From: Coptis chinensis
Lineage: Eukaryota > Streptophyta > Magnoliopsida > Ranunculales > Ranunculaceae
Direction of reading: 5' to 3'
Assembly: GCA_015680905.1 (NCBI GenBank)
Contig: CM027380.1
Location: forward strand, 32,480,001 to 32,544,000
Length of the DNA stretch: 64,000 nt
The notes beneath the pieces were generated by a model, which was not told the origin of the DNA, did not search any database, and was given only the letters and a program-made list of their open reading frames with translations. The stretch's first letter is position 1, and each line of letters starts with the position of its first letter. A program made the position numbers and the translations under genes. Of this stretch, positions 22,006 to 34,885 are shown in pieces.

Positions 22006-22391
22006 TGATGTTGTTCCTGGGTGGGTCACGCGTATGGTCACGTCCTGAGTATACATTTACATGAAGATAAGTAAATATCATTAGATATATATTCTGAATT
22101 TATAATGTCCAAGTTCTGCTGCACACTAATGACCTTACAATGAATCAGACTAAATCAAGCATTTGAATTGTAAGTTTCGATAAGAACAAACATTTGTTAG
22201 AAGTGCACACTAAAAACTTGTGGCAGGAATTACATGAGACAAACTTTATTTCTCTTATATATATTGTGGTTCTTTTATCAATTAAATGGAAAGACAGGGG
22301 AGAATGTTTCTCGTAGATACTGAGCATGAAGGGTTAGGATGTAGATCTGTTTCCAGGGTGGTATTTATGCAAACGAAGAAGAACAACAAAC

Positions 22392-22518
22392 CCGAAAATG
22401 CAGCCACTGCAACAATTTTCTTGGGGACTTCTTGAATCCTCACAGAGGGATCCTTGGGCAACTGCAAGTTGGCGCCATACTTGGAAGGCATGACAAATGA
22501 CATCTTCCACTGCTTCAC
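22392..22518 (-). pseudogene. SOUL haem-binding protein exon fragment
   Basis: One exon-sized stretch reads [20 protein letters not shown] then [21 protein letters not shown], a very close match by recognition to the SOUL/HBP family core of chloroplast-type plant members. The frame then leaves the family. Neither upstream (TAPV) nor downstream exons are found, so it is an isolated captured exon. Confidence 0.6.
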
Positions 22519-23278
22519 CCCTCAGTTCCTCCAGCTGATCTTTATTCATACAAAGCATCCCTTGCCCATCCACATCAGTTAAAACCAAACTGTTAAGCGT
22601 CTGATGTTCAGCAATTATAGGCTGTAGCAAATAATGTCTAGCCGGCAAAGCAATCAAAGAGCTAATAGTCCAAACCACTCGCAATTTCAAAACCCCATTT
22701 GTATAAAACGATTAAGGAATACTCCCATTATTATCTCGAACTATTACCAACAAAGATTGTAGATTCCTCGCTCTACAAAGTACTGATCAGATCTTTTTGT
22801 AACATATTCCGGGCTTCCAAATTTCCAACTACCCTTTTTTTTTCCTGTTAAATCCAACTATTGTATTAGAAAAAAGAAAAAAAAGTATTGATCGGGCGCC
22901 CGGCAAGCATACCTAATCTTGAATTGTTTTTACATTGAACTGCTACCGGACTTTTGTGAACACCTAAATATAATGCAATATATAAGACTCATTTTTACTC
23001 ATTGTGCTCAAATCATTACAAAACTTCAGTTAAAAATAAAAGGTACCTACAATGTCAACCTATCTAGAGCACGTGTAAAGTTTAAACTTTGTCAAATCCT
23101 AGTTAGCCGGAGAGTTATTATTTTTGAAATACAAAGACCGGGTGCAGATTTTTGTTTTACTTTTCGATAAGTTCAGTTGGTTACAAATTGACTTTTCTGT
23201 TACCACTTTAGTTAGAGTATGTATTCAAGTATGTTATATTGCTTGGATTGTGGCTTACTGTTAGTTTCTATAAATGCA

Positions 23279-24395
23279 GAATCGGCATCGAAATTTGGCT
23301 CAGGAATGTTTCTGCTTGTTCAAGTTGTTCTCTTGTTGGATTTCGTTCATGGATGGAACGACGCATGATTTAAAAAAGATGAGCAATTTTGGTTAGTGGA
23401 GTTTCTTTATACTGTTGATATGTCTGTAAACCATAAAATGTTTTAATTCTGCTTGATTCTTAAGTTATTATGCTTTAATATTTGCATAGTGAAATGGACA
23501 GATTCCAAGTTTTTACTTCTATTTCATGTTTGCAACGTGATTTAAGTATTTATTCTAAATATTACATAAACGTACAACAAAGTCTGATTAGTTCGAGATA
23601 TTGCTTCTGCATCAGATGTCACTATAGAGGATTTTCTCAAGTCCAAGTCGCAGGAATTGGAATACTGACTGCTTAATGTGAACCTAATCATCTAGTCAAG
23701 GTGTAATAATAGTTAATCCTATAAATTATACTCACTTCAAGCATACACTTTGAAAGATCCTAGCTGATGGTTCGCCCAACCAGCCAGAGTAGCGTCTCTA
23801 TTAAAGTCTCTACTCACGCATCTAAAAAGACTAAAATTATTGAAAGTAAATACTGAATGGAGTTTTTAAGGGCTTCCAGTGCCCATTTACATCTTGGTTC
23901 ATTAAAAGCCGTAATGACCTCCACGCACTCCCTCAAAAGCAAATTTTGTTCCTCCGAACTGTCCAGCTAGCTTTACTACCACTTCTGGCTGCTTACGTTT
24001 CTACTTCTTCAGCATTTCTAACTCTAAACGTCCTAACTACTGCCCCTACTCATTTGTTAAGGAAGCATCAAACCTGAAAAGGATGCATTCATTAGGAAAT
24101 ATAGGAAAAATGCTAGTTTCTGATCAAAACTTACAATGCAGTCAACAGTTTCGTACAAACTATAGGATTTGTCATTTGTGAAGCCATATAACAGGAATGG
24201 TGCAGATCTGTGGACATGGTTTGTAGTTTCCAAAATCCCAAGCATGTAAACATGTTGGAATTAGAGACTTTATTCCGCTTGATAAATAATTTATTAGGAA
24301 ACTTGTATAGCAGGGCTTGATACTCAACATCTTCTTTATCTCAATGACTCTGATTTTTGTGTTTGTTTTTGCATTAGTTGCTCTGCATCCAATTG
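23279..24395 (+). pseudogene. SERINC/TMS membrane protein, two exon fragments
   Basis: The piece at 23279-23400 reads FGSGMFLLVQVVLLLDFVHG, WNDA, stop, FKKDEQFW. The stop is a TGA where the family has Trp. The piece at 24331-24393 reads MTLIFVFVFALVALHPI, another conserved membrane stretch of the same family. Serine incorporators are multi-pass membrane proteins. The order and strand of the two pieces agree with one gene with introns, now broken. The remainder of the family sequence was not found. Confidence 0.6.
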
Positions 24396-24603
24396 TAAGT
24401 TGCTAGCTTTCAATTATTATCTCATTCCAGTTATTATATACATGTAAGATGGTGTCCCTTGATGTTTTTATTGTAAATGAATCTTTATTACTAATTATTC
24501 ACCTAAAAATTCCCAAATGAAAACTTGTATTGCAGTTTGTAAGCAGCAGGATGCTCTCTGAGTGGGTTAACTAAATTTTTCATTTTTCTTACTGTATAAG
24601 GAG

Positions 24604-24720
24604 TATCTGAAAAATGTGATATGTTGTTTCAAAAGAGGGAGCAATTAGTGAAGAGGATGGATGCATTTCTCAGAGTGGTCACTTCCATACCTGGGATTGA
24701 CAAACATAATGCTAATGCGG
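24604..24720 (+). other. unrecognised exon-like fragment
   Basis: The plus strand reads CDMLFQKREQLVKRMDAFLR then VVTSIPGIDKHNANA, a coherent amphipathic stretch with no start codon. I do not recognise the family. It follows the SERINC pieces on the same strand. Confidence 0.25.
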
Positions 24721-24729
24721 TAATTTTGT

Positions 24730-25792
24730 TCTGCCATTATGTTTTATTACTGAACTGAATAAGACTTTTATTGTACATGCATGTTTATAAGAGGCAACTG
24801 CATCTATGAGAGGAATGATTTTCTTATCTTTCATAGCTGACCTGTACCCCAATAGGGGACTCACTTATGAGTTATCCCCGATGAAGAAGCCATCCTTAGA
24901 ATACTACGACAAGTAACTTATCTCTTATATAAAAATTAAACTATATAAAAAAAAAATTGTTTAAAAAACATTTGACATACCTTTGTCTTCTTGTTCCAAA
25001 TGTCGTAGTGGTGTATTGACCTGTATTATTTCTTGCCAATTTTAATCATAATTTATAGACTAACTTAATTATTTATTTGAAATCCTTATACCACACGTCA
25101 ACTTACCTCATCTGTCAATCCCTTGTAGTCTTCATAAGAAATAGTATTTTGGTTTTTCTTGTAGTAACAGAGTCTATTTTGCTCAATTGTATTCCACGAT
25201 GGTATTAATGTTTCACTAATCATCATTCCAAAGATTTATTGATCCTTAGTAATTAGTTAAGCGCCCACATCTATGGTATCCATGTGGTTTACCTGCAGTA
25301 TTTTAAATAATCTTAGTAGCTATTGATAGAAGATTATAATCTTATAATACTATAAACTTAGTACAATAATAATTATTAATTCATAGAAAAAAAAAATTTC
25401 TTGGTACCTTTGCTTTGTAGCTTTGAGTTTGTATATTAGAACTTTGATATTTTACCAATTGGCAGCAATTAATGCAACTGTAGAAGGTAGTAATTAACTT
25501 TAGGCAAATATTGTTTGAGCATTGTTTGGGTTATTTTTTGGATTATTTGATATTGAATATTTATATCATAATTTTCCAAGGTTTATGTGTGATAGATAAC
25601 ACATCTTTATTGTCAAAGATGTATGCTACTTATCATAATAGGATCCCAGTTTGAACTTCATTATCTTTATTTTATATAATGATATGGACTCTGACATTAT
25701 TATCAAAAAAGTAATGAATGTATTATAATATCTTAATGATTAAGATAAAATCCTAATAAAAGAAAAACAATTATTCAACTACTGAGAATTAT
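24730..25792. other. AT-rich, no gene; possible Helitron end inside
   Basis: No coding sequence is recognised. A possible Helitron 3' terminus at 25253-25287 is listed separately. Confidence 0.5.
25253..25287 (-). mobile_element. candidate Helitron 3' terminus (weak)
   Basis: On the minus strand a CCACAT...ATGTGG stem (25265-25287) is followed eight bases later by CTAA (25253-25256) and then T. The layout matches hairpin-CTRR-T and lies 540 bp downstream of the RPA stop, where the end of this Helitron would be expected. The stem is short with a long loop, so chance is not excluded. Confidence 0.3.
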
Positions 25793-27911
25793 TTATTCCT
25801 CTCCAATAGATTCTTCATTTGCTTGATACTCTGCTGTCCTCATCACTTTACTCTTCATTTTTTTAGCTTTCTTTGATGGTCGAATTTCTTCAGTAATTTT
25901 TTGGAAATCTGCTGCTTCATTTTAACATAAAAATATATTGGTTATTTATTTTCTTTAAAATAGTAAATAAAATATTCAGAAGAGGAATTGTAATAAAATT
26001 TGAACATACCTTTGCATTTTCTGTCATTGATTCAACATCTTTATTATCTTCAGATACCATATTTGTTATGGTAAACGATGGAAACTTTTCATGCATACTA
26101 TATTTATTGAGTTTGACTTGAAATATCCAATGACTACCAGTATTTTTTTCAAGTTCTTTTCGAATGTCATCGAAATCTTGACCCTGCAAATTATATAATA
26201 AATAGTTAATAATAATTTAATATTGAAATAAAATTAAACGTGTTTATGCTTTACTTGCCTTTTTCTCTAAATCAAGAACTTTTGCAATTGGTACTTTCAC
26301 AATATCTTCTGCTTTGTTACCAAAAGCTACGAAAGCAGTCATTTCAGTTTCATCCTCAACCCGTAGTTTTAAAAGGTATCTGTAAATTAAAACATTTAGA
26401 ATATTTGTACTCAATATCCTTTTTATTAGACATTTGTTGGAAGACTTACCTTTTTTTTGGTCTTAAATATTTGGCTCCACAATCTGTGCATGTATGTTCT
26501 GAACCACTATCAACATGTTTTACAGTACATTTAATGCAAGTTTCGTAGTACCAGTTGGTCCCTAACAACTTAACAAATTTTCCTCTGCATGTGAAGACCT
26601 TTCCCTGTAAAAAGTCATAGATTACAAAACTAACTATATAAATCATATGATATTGAAAATGTATGAAAAATAATGTAATAGTAAATGGCTAACCTGATTT
26701 GTTGGTTCCATCCCATATCTTATGAGTTCTTCTATTGTTATCCTATCCTTGCTCATTTTTTCCTCTAATGAAATTGGTTCTTCATTGTCTGTTTCTTCTA
26801 TTCCAATTTTTTTTTATCAGGGTCTTCAAATCTTCACAATTGAAAAAGAGAATCATTATAGAAAATATGAATAATTGTAAATTTTGTAAATAAAACTGAT
26901 CATAAATTACCTTTTTCTCATTTCATGAACATATTTTAAATCCAAATTTATGTAAAGCTTTGTTGCTGATGAGACATACACTTGGAATTGCACTATTAAA
27001 TAGGAAATAGTTTAGTATGATAAGAATTATTTTGGAAACTAATACAAAGATGATGTTAAAGCTTAAACTTACTTCCAATCTTTTTTGAGAAATAGGGATG
27101 TCGAATGACAATAACATTTTCTTCCTTATTGCTTATATTAGCAATTGTATCAGACATTTCTCCCCATAAAGCCACGGTCTTCTCATAACCCCTGTTAATT
27201 ATCCCAAATTGTCAAATACAATTTAATAATAGAAGTAAAAATTGCGTACTTATGAATTAATGTTTACCTTTCGTCTACCAAAGTAATTTCTCTGAAACCT
27301 TGTGGTTTTTTATTACCAATTTTTTCAAAATTGTTATGATATCTGTATTACAAATATTGTTAGATCATTTGAATATGCATTATTAAAATATACAACAGAT
27401 AATAAGTTTATAAAATACCTTTCAAGTCACATGCTGAGGCATCTTCTGTTGCAAGGAATTTTTCGAATCCAACAAAAGTGAACTTGTAATTTTCAATACT
27501 CTTGTCATCTTCATTGGTAGGAGTTACTATAGTTGCTTTTGTAAACAAAATTTTGCAGTTAAATCGTACAGGACGGTAACTCTTGTCTTCTTTGTCCACT
27601 TCAAATTTATCAAAAGTATAAATTTTTCCCTCTTCTAGTTTTTCTCTAAATTTGTCTTTTTAGGTCGTCCCGTACCTTGGCATGGATTTGATCTCCCTAT
27701 GATTACAAAATTAAATTATTAAGTAAAAAAAAAGTGATTATTAATTAAATGTATATTTGACCTTTTCATCAATGAGAAGCATGTCTATTCCAAAAGTTTG
27801 TTTTCTGTTCAACGGATTAAAAGGGAACCACAATCTGCTGACACGTGCTTTCACTATACACTTGTCTGTTTTTTGGTTGAGCTCGGCAAGTCCTGTGTAT
27901 TTATTTTCCAT
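25793..27911 (-). CDS. Helitron-associated RPA70-like single-strand DNA-binding protein
   Basis: About ten exons on the minus strand run from ATG at 27911 to the stop at 25793. OB-fold A reads KARVSRLWFPFNPLNRKQTF...MLLIDEK. Fold B reads GFREITLVDERGYEKTVALWGE. A zinc ribbon C-x2-C-x12-C-x2-C lies at about 26490-26560. OB-fold C reads LLKLRVEDETEMTAFVAFG. The tail is basic. Introns have GT/AG sites. Plant Helitrons often carry such a gene, thought to bind the single-stranded transposition intermediate. Three one-base frame breaks occur, all in adenine runs (about 27657, 27320 and 26815), so the gene may be intact in reality. It lies downstream of the Rep/helicase on the same strand. Confidence 0.75.
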
Positions 27912-29740
27912 AGTGTAATGCCTGCGAAACAATATTATAACATTGTGAATTAGTTCCTTAACAAAAAACTATCAATATATATTGATTGAGAAATTATTGC
28001 GTAATAAATCACAAATAGACACTTGGGCACCGCCATCTTGAAGTTTGATGACTGGCATAAGATTCACGTCAAGTTCAAAAAGGTATTATTATTGTTTAGT
28101 GCTTGTGCTAAGGAGTTAAACAGCTTGACCATAGGGAAAGTAGTGAAACTGGATTGAGATGCAGGGGCGCATCACCAGAAGAGATTGAGCTAATTATAGT
28201 TGAATCATGGGGAAGGGTTGCAAATATCAGAAATGCCAAAGATAGTCTTTGAGTATTGCTCCTCCGATCTTGATCCTTGACTCGGTCCCCTATCATATAA
28301 CAGGGGTAAGTGTTTGGAGAAATATTGTAAGGGAACATCAAGTTCTTGCACGCTTTGCTCCCTTTGAGACCTTGACTCTCGAACTCGATCGATCCTTTTT
28401 ATTTCTTGATGTTCATTAATCCTTTCTTGAAACTACTATCTGAAAAAGGGTGATTGTGAGGCATCCATTATACCTCATTGGGACAAGCAATGGCAGAAAA
28501 GTGATGGGTCGTTAGAGTGGACCCAACCTGCACCGGGATCTGGTCCCTCTTCCTGAGGGTAAGAAAGTTATAGGGCTTAATTTGATACTATTCTCACCTA
28601 TCCTTTATTGGCAGTTTGAGAGCACATTGCAGGAGCACTTTGAGTTCATTGGGGAGGTAGCAAGTGTGTCTCTCCCAAAGGATTACGAATTCGATGCTTT
28701 GAACGGGTATGTAAAATTTATCCTTGTTATTTTCTAGTTATGAGATATTATTTTTACTACAATCTACACTTGCAATGGTGGCTGTCGTGTGTAATTAAAT
28801 CTAGGTATGATACAAAGCTCCTCTATATAACGCTCATATTGTCGTTGGCCTTACCTCTAGGTTCAAGTGTGTTGAGTGGATGCTACTCACTTGCTCAACA
28901 TTATTCTTTTCTAGATAACTTCTTAATCTTTAATTGATGCATAATAATAATATATTAAAAATATTCAAATCTATTAGAAATTTAAAATAAGTTACATATC
29001 CTATCCTAAATAAAAAAAAGTTACATAGAAGTTACATAAACAAAAGTTGAAGAAACAAAAGAGGAATATGTTACTTTTTATAAATTTTGTAAATTAGAGG
29101 AATATGTTGTACCTGTATGATTGCTTAACTTGAATTATAGAATAGCCTGCAATATACAATAGAAGAATTTAGAAACTGTCAAAATATTTTGATTAATCGT
29201 AGGATTTATATTTATAGTTCTTGTTTTTTCTAATAATACCTTTGTTAATTTGAGGAGTGAAGCTTTGTAGATTAGTGGAGTATGGTTTTTGGTTGTGATT
29301 TATAGTTGTTTTTTGGATAAACATCAGTAGGTAGTAATAGAGTTCTAATACTTCTAAGACTGTGAAGTGTTGTGTTAGTTTTAGAGTTTTAATTATTTAA
29401 GACTTCTAATTGTCTAAGAACTGAGTGATAGATATCTGGAAAACTGAGCAATAGATATCTGGAAAAACCCACGATTCAATTGTAATTTAGGACAGCTTAC
29501 AATTGTAATACCTAAAGAAATCATTCCAAGGCATAGTAAAAGACCTAGAACCGATAATAAAGACATTATGTCCAAAATAAAAGGGCCAACATTGGAACTG
29601 AACAATTAGTATAAATTATGCTTAATTAATCGGTTATAAGTATTTCAAACATAATGTGAACATGAGAGTAAATTGTATTACAACCAACCAACGGACCGGA
29701 CACGAACTGATGCCTAAGCCCTATGTAACAAATAAGTGCC
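27912..29740. other. no gene; short coding-like patch
   Basis: Mostly non-coding. At 28617-28708 the plus strand reads QFESTLQEHFEFIGEVASVS then LPKDYEFDALNG, and nearby (about 28465) HWDKQWQKSDGSLEW. These look like fragments of a real protein, but I do not recognise it. Confidence 0.4.
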
Positions 29741-29746
29741 TAACAA

Positions 29747-30013
29747 TTATGATTCGAGTAAAGCTCGATTAATCTTTTCTTCGGGAATCATAACAGGCCA
29801 AGTCTCATTATTATCACGATACATTTGCTCGGTCTCTAAATACTGCCCCTTCTCCAAAATCATCTTTAATGCTCTGTGTAGATGTGTTGGCAGCATCAAA
29901 AACTTGCTCAACTCCGTTAACAAATGTGACTTTGATTTACGGTGGATGGTCATCGGTTCATCTTTGCACTTGAAGTTGATAATTTGGGTTGGATTCCTTG
30001 GCTTTTCTAGCAT
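29747..30013 (-). CDS. unrecognised 88-residue open frame
   Basis: The frame reads MLEKPRNPTQIINFKCKDEP ... LLTELSKFLMLPTHLHRALK ... NNETWPVMIPEEKINRALLE. Composition is protein-like, with a helical middle and an ordered C-terminus, but the family is not recognised. The 3.2 kb repeat shared with 56.6 kb begins inside it (about 29930), so only its first third has a counterpart there, and that counterpart is frameshifted. Confidence 0.3.
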   Translation of the reverse strand: MLEKPRNPTQIINFKCKDEPMTIHRKSKSHLLTELSKFLMLPTHLHRALKMILEKGQYLETEQMYRDNNETWPVMIPEEKINRALLES

Positions 30014-30029
30014 TGCATTGGGCTAAAAA

Positions 30030-33015
30030 TTCCAAATACTGATAAGAAATTTAAATAAAAACTCACTTACAGGAGTGATGTGCATTGTTGACTAACTTGT
30101 TTAAGATGAACAAATTTATTATGATTAGAGAGCTAGGTTATTGGTTAGAGTAACTGATAAAATAAACAAACATTAAAAAATCAAGTGCACTCTCAAGTCG
30201 AAACACATCGGATCCCAGAAGGGCTAACCCCATGACAAAGGATTCCACATAAAACCAAGGAATTTCAAGAACTTGTTCTCCTGCAGGTACTTGAGATAGT
30301 ATGGGGATACTTGAGCGCTCACATACATAATGTGAGACGAGTAAATGAAAATGAAATAAAAAAGATATGTGGTTTAGATTGCCTTTTGCTTGAGCTTGTT
30401 ATGACAAAATATAAACAGACGGGCTTCAGCATTTTCTGACGAAAGACCTTGACGTGATGATCTTAGCTGTTGAAAAACTTCTTAATCAATATACTTCATA
30501 ATCAAGTACATATTCAAGTATATATTATAGTTTTATTAGTATCAGGAAGCTCATTGAGATCATAGTTCAGCACCACACGGTTTCTCTGTTTTGTTTCAAT
30601 TGATGTTCCAACCGAGCTAGTAGGGATTGGAGTCTTGGACACTGCTGTCTGACTCGGATCAACTACCTGTGTTGTCATCGCCCAAGTAGTAGTCGTTTAA
30701 CTTTCGAACACCGTTGGTGAAGCCGAATGACTTGGCACACACTTTGCCTGATAACTTACTTCCAGGACCTCTCACTTTTGTGATCATTTGAGGTGTGATT
30801 CTTATTAGTGTGCTTATTTATTATGTAGTGGGAGAAAATATATGTTGTCGGCAGTTTCGATATGCATTTGCATAAGAGTACTTCTTCATGCAAAGTGCAT
30901 TAAGTAGAGTTGAATAAAAAATATTGACATTGTCGCCAGAGCTATGAATTAAGGAAAAATATGGTAACCTTGTATAAGATGGTAAACTTGGACTATCGCT
31001 CTAAATGTAACTAAAATTGAGCAATTGTGCGAACCCATCATTTTGACCACACGTGAAAACTCAGTAATTTGTCACCTCTCGGGTCGGGTTTTCACGTCAG
31101 ATATCTGCCTCATGTACTTGTCAGTTGCTACTCTAATAAGAGTGTGTCACTACATGCCACACTAATATTTTGCTCATAGTGTGTGAAAAGACTCTACTTC
31201 GAGTCATTAACTCATTACTATTTAACATAGACGTTGCTTAGTAATTACTTAAGGTTTACCATTAATCTAGTATACTTGAGAAATCATTGAACCGAGTTGG
31301 ATTGACAAAGATAGGAGTTTGTGTCCCAGATTCTAAATTTTTTTGAGCCATTGCCCGTGGTTCGAGGAGTGCATTAGTCCTTACCGGTGCGAATGTAAGT
31401 GGTCAGCTAGTGTATGCATCCGAGATTTCGTAAACCTTTGGGAGCACTGTGCATGTGTGTATGATGGTGGTTTGCTACCTTTGGGACGTATTGGACCAAC
31501 TCTTGTGGTCTGTCGGTGCCGGGAAATTCAAGATTACGAGACACGGAAGGTAAAACCAAGTAGATTAGTTTAGAAATTTGTCTCATTACCTAGTTAAATT
31601 TAAGTTTCTTTATTTGGATATGCATAGCACCTTGAAAACACAGTTCTTGATGTCTAAATTGGATTGGGCAAGGCTCAGTTGAGTACCTGGTCAAGTTATT
31701 GAAGTACTCTTTTGAGTTCTTTGATTATCTAGAAACTATAATAACCTGGCTCTGTCCTTAACTATCTTTCGGAGCTATAAAAAGTAAGTTGATTAGAATG
31801 TTTTCTTGCTCTTTTGCTTTAGAACTGTGCTTTTATCCACGCAACATGAAAGGGAGAAAATAATAAAAAAAAAGTAGTGGAACCATTTTGTTTTTGCCGA
31901 TTGAATAAGAAGCTGGAGGTTGTTGAGTTCGACCTTATGTAATCATCTGCTTGTTATTAATTCAATTAGAGCAGAATTCACTATTACGTTTAGTAAAGAA
32001 GCGTAAAATTACCACTACTACTGCCTGCTGCGGCATATGCACTTTGTAGAAGTTAAATTAGTGGTGGTACATCTTTGTAGGTCAATGATGAGGAAGTTGA
32101 AGCCATCCTGCTTGCTGCGGCATATGCACTTGCAAAAATTCATATGCATCTTGTATACAACGGTTAAGACCACCATGAGTTAGGGGTTTTCAGTTACTTG
32201 CAGTAGGCAACACTTTTCTGGAAGGTCTGTTTTCATTGTAGATAGTGACATGACCTTATCGGGAGAGAGCATGATACGTTGTCACTGATTTTTGGTTTAT
32301 TGATTTCATTTACATTCCATCTTCTTTCTTTTTTCTGGTACCTATTAGATTACATTTACACACGCAAGGGGAGGGTTCTACTATTGAGGAAGAGAATGTT
32401 TTGAATTTGTACAGGTAACATCCATTTTCCATCTTTACTTATATCTTCTATGTGGTCCCATGTATCTTAGAAATTAGTTTTACCATTTCCTTAAATTGTT
32501 AAGCAAGGGGCATTGGCTTCCAACTTGAAATAACAAATCGTTACAATAATACAATAGCTACAATAAGGGTTTACAATATAATTGACTGGAAAAATTAACT
32601 ATTCAAACTACTGATATTCTCTGAACAAATAGTTAGAACTAACTTCAACTCTCCAAAAGCCATGTAGTTGACATCCTTGCAACCCTTTCTCTATAGCTTC
32701 TAGCTCCGAAAAGAACATAATTCCTTCGGAACCACCACAAAAGCCAAGACAACTTCACCTAGATGGTAAACTTGCGGCACCACCATATCCAACGCCTTGA
32801 TAGACCTGTTTAGATTAAAGTAAAGACTTTTTACAAATTGTATCCTAGACCTACTGAAGAGACAATCAATCTAATTCCCGGAGATCTGCTGCCATGTCAT
32901 TGTATTATGCAAGAAATTAATATATATTTATTTAACTTGTTTTTATTTTAATCTTGTATGTGATTCATCTTGAATGTAAAATAGCTATATTAGGACATAC
33001 CTTAAGTTGATATGT
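30030..33015. other. Helitron interior between helicase and 88-residue frame, no gene
   Basis: No domain is recognised. A plus-strand patch at 32066-32130 (VNDEEVEAILLAAAYALAKIH) is coding-like and has a diverged relative near 43570. The plus-strand open frame at 31343-31573 has no known motif. The whole stretch is duplicated at about 56.6-59.6 kb. Confidence 0.45.
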
Positions 33016-34885
33016 TCATATTGAATTGAAAACTTCTTTATACGATGTTCTTTGTGCACCCCCCGGGTTCATTTCCGATCCTTTTTATTAGGAATTTCAA
33101 TCCCTTTTTTGAGGTGGTTGGTTGAGAGACAACAACATATAACGGCCATGTGTGAAAATTGGTCTTGGTAAATAAACACCAACCTTATCAAAAAAGTCTG
33201 ACCTTGACTTTTGTTTATAGTCATAAGCGAAACAAACTTTTGACAGAAACTGTTTCCTCCCCGAAGATGAAAGGCCATTTTGTGTCACTTGGAGACATAA
33301 TCATTATGGGAATAAAAACTGGTTCTCCTATCTTTGTTCCAGTAATAATTGTTGCTTCTATGACTTTTGGAGCAATATTTGTCACTGTGAGTCTAGTACC
33401 ATTACACAGTCCTTCACTTTGATTCATGTTTCGCATCAGCATAATAGGGACTCCATGCTTAAGCTTCAGATTGTGGTTTGGTACTCCGGAAAATTCCAAG
33501 CTGTTTAAAAATTCTGTTGGATACAGAACATCTTGTTCTGCGCACTTTCCTGGGATTGGACATAGAGAGTCTGCACTTAAGTAGCTTTTTAAATCTCCAG
33601 GAATTTTTGAAACAACTGCAGAATTTATTTCGTCTACCGTGTCATTCTTCGGTGCTAGAATACTCCTCTCTTTCAAGTACTTAACTTCTGTATACTTATT
33701 GACCAAATCTGGATAAATGGTGCTGATGATATCTTCAACTGAGTTGTCACTTTCTGAAATGAGTAAGTCATCAGGTATTTTGATCTAAGTCGGCTCTATT
33801 TCTTCATTCATCGCCTTTGCAGGTAGGTTCCCATCTCCTAAATCTAGAACCCATTTGCTAAACTCATCTATAGAACTAATAGTGTCATAGTCCATCACGT
33901 CACTCTTGAGTCTCATGTTTTCACTCAAGTGAAAAACTTGGTAGTTTTTCCAAAGTTTTGATTTGTTAATCGAAGCTTTAACAACATCAATTCTTTTACC
34001 TCTTGGTATGACTGGCAAAATTTGTCTGAAATCTCCACCCATGAGAAATGTCTTTCCACCAAAATCTCTAGTATATGGTTTCAATAAGTCTTTCAGAGTA
34101 CGGTCAACGGCCTCAAAGCCGTGCCTATGCGTCATTGGAGCTTCGTCCCACACAATAAGGTCAGCTTTTGAAATAAGCTTGTGTAGTTTTGAACCATGAG
34201 AAATGTCACAACTTGTGGTCTCATCTGTAGGTATCATAATTTTAAACCTTGAATGTCTTTGTTGGTCCACGGTAAAAGAAGTGATGCTATTCGAAGAAGC
34301 AAGCTGTGCAAGAACAATTTTACTTCGAGCGGAGTTTTGAAAATGATAGTCTTGTAGAGATATGTTTTCCCAGTTCCCCACTTCCGTAGACAAAAAAACA
34401 CCTCAGTTGCGTCTCAACTGCATCGGTTTACGGTTGTAAACATTTTTCTGTTCATTGTTGAGACCGTTATAGAGTTTGATATGTTCGTTGTGCAACTCTA
34501 AGCGGTTGTAATCCAATTCTTCAGCAATCAATTTGTTACCATAGGATGCTTGTGAAGAAATATTGAATTTAGGAAAACCTTCAATATCGTAAAGTGTTTT
34601 CCCCTATGAACCATGATATTCTCAATCTTGCAAAGAGTATCATTCTTTATTTGGTCATCACTTAAAAATTTGGAGACTTTGGTTGTGGTTTTTTTTAGAA
34701 TAGCGAAACAAAATATCTTCACCAAGGCTTTTTCGATGATTTTCAAAAGTATTTCTGGAGATGTAACCTCACACGACAAGATTAAAGTGACAAAAAGTTC
34801 TCTTAAAGAAATTTGGATTTGCCCATTCGCTTGCTTGCTTCATAGCATCATTCCATTCATTTGTCGTCCTCTAGCAAACCGTATG
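33016..34885 (-). pseudogene. PIF1-type helicase domain of the Helitron
   Basis: After an acceptor at 34886 the exon reads AYGLLEDD, ASEWANP and LILSCEVTSPEILL, the usual linker into PIF1. Walker A is split by a one-base shift near 34372 (VYGSG in one frame, GTGKTYLYKTI in the next). Walker B is intact as ADLIVWDEAPMTHR (about 34132-34164). Further motifs follow: FGGKTFLMGGDFRQILPVIP, VFHLSENMRL, GVPNHNLKLKHGVPIMLMRN, GLCNGTRL, and the last block KSQGQTF...KVGVYLPRPIF with two shifts. The stop is at 33016-33018. The 202-residue frame 33785-34393 is the best uninterrupted part. Confidence 0.85.

Noticed and set aside
22893..22902. Palindrome cgggcgcccg with CTAA further on (minus strand) as a Helitron end
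   Set aside because: The gap to CTAA is over 20 bases and the stem has no loop, so it does not fit the Helitron 3' layout.
24919..24950. TCTCTTATATAAAAATTAAA as a Helitron 5' end on the plus strand
   Set aside because: Helitron 5' ends are little more than TC plus AT-rich sequence. With no copies to align this cannot be told from chance, and the neighbouring Helitron genes run the other way.
31343..31573. Cysteine-rich 76-residue frame as a small secreted protein
   Set aside because: No signal peptide, no conserved spacing, and the frame is broken in the second copy near 58.0 kb.
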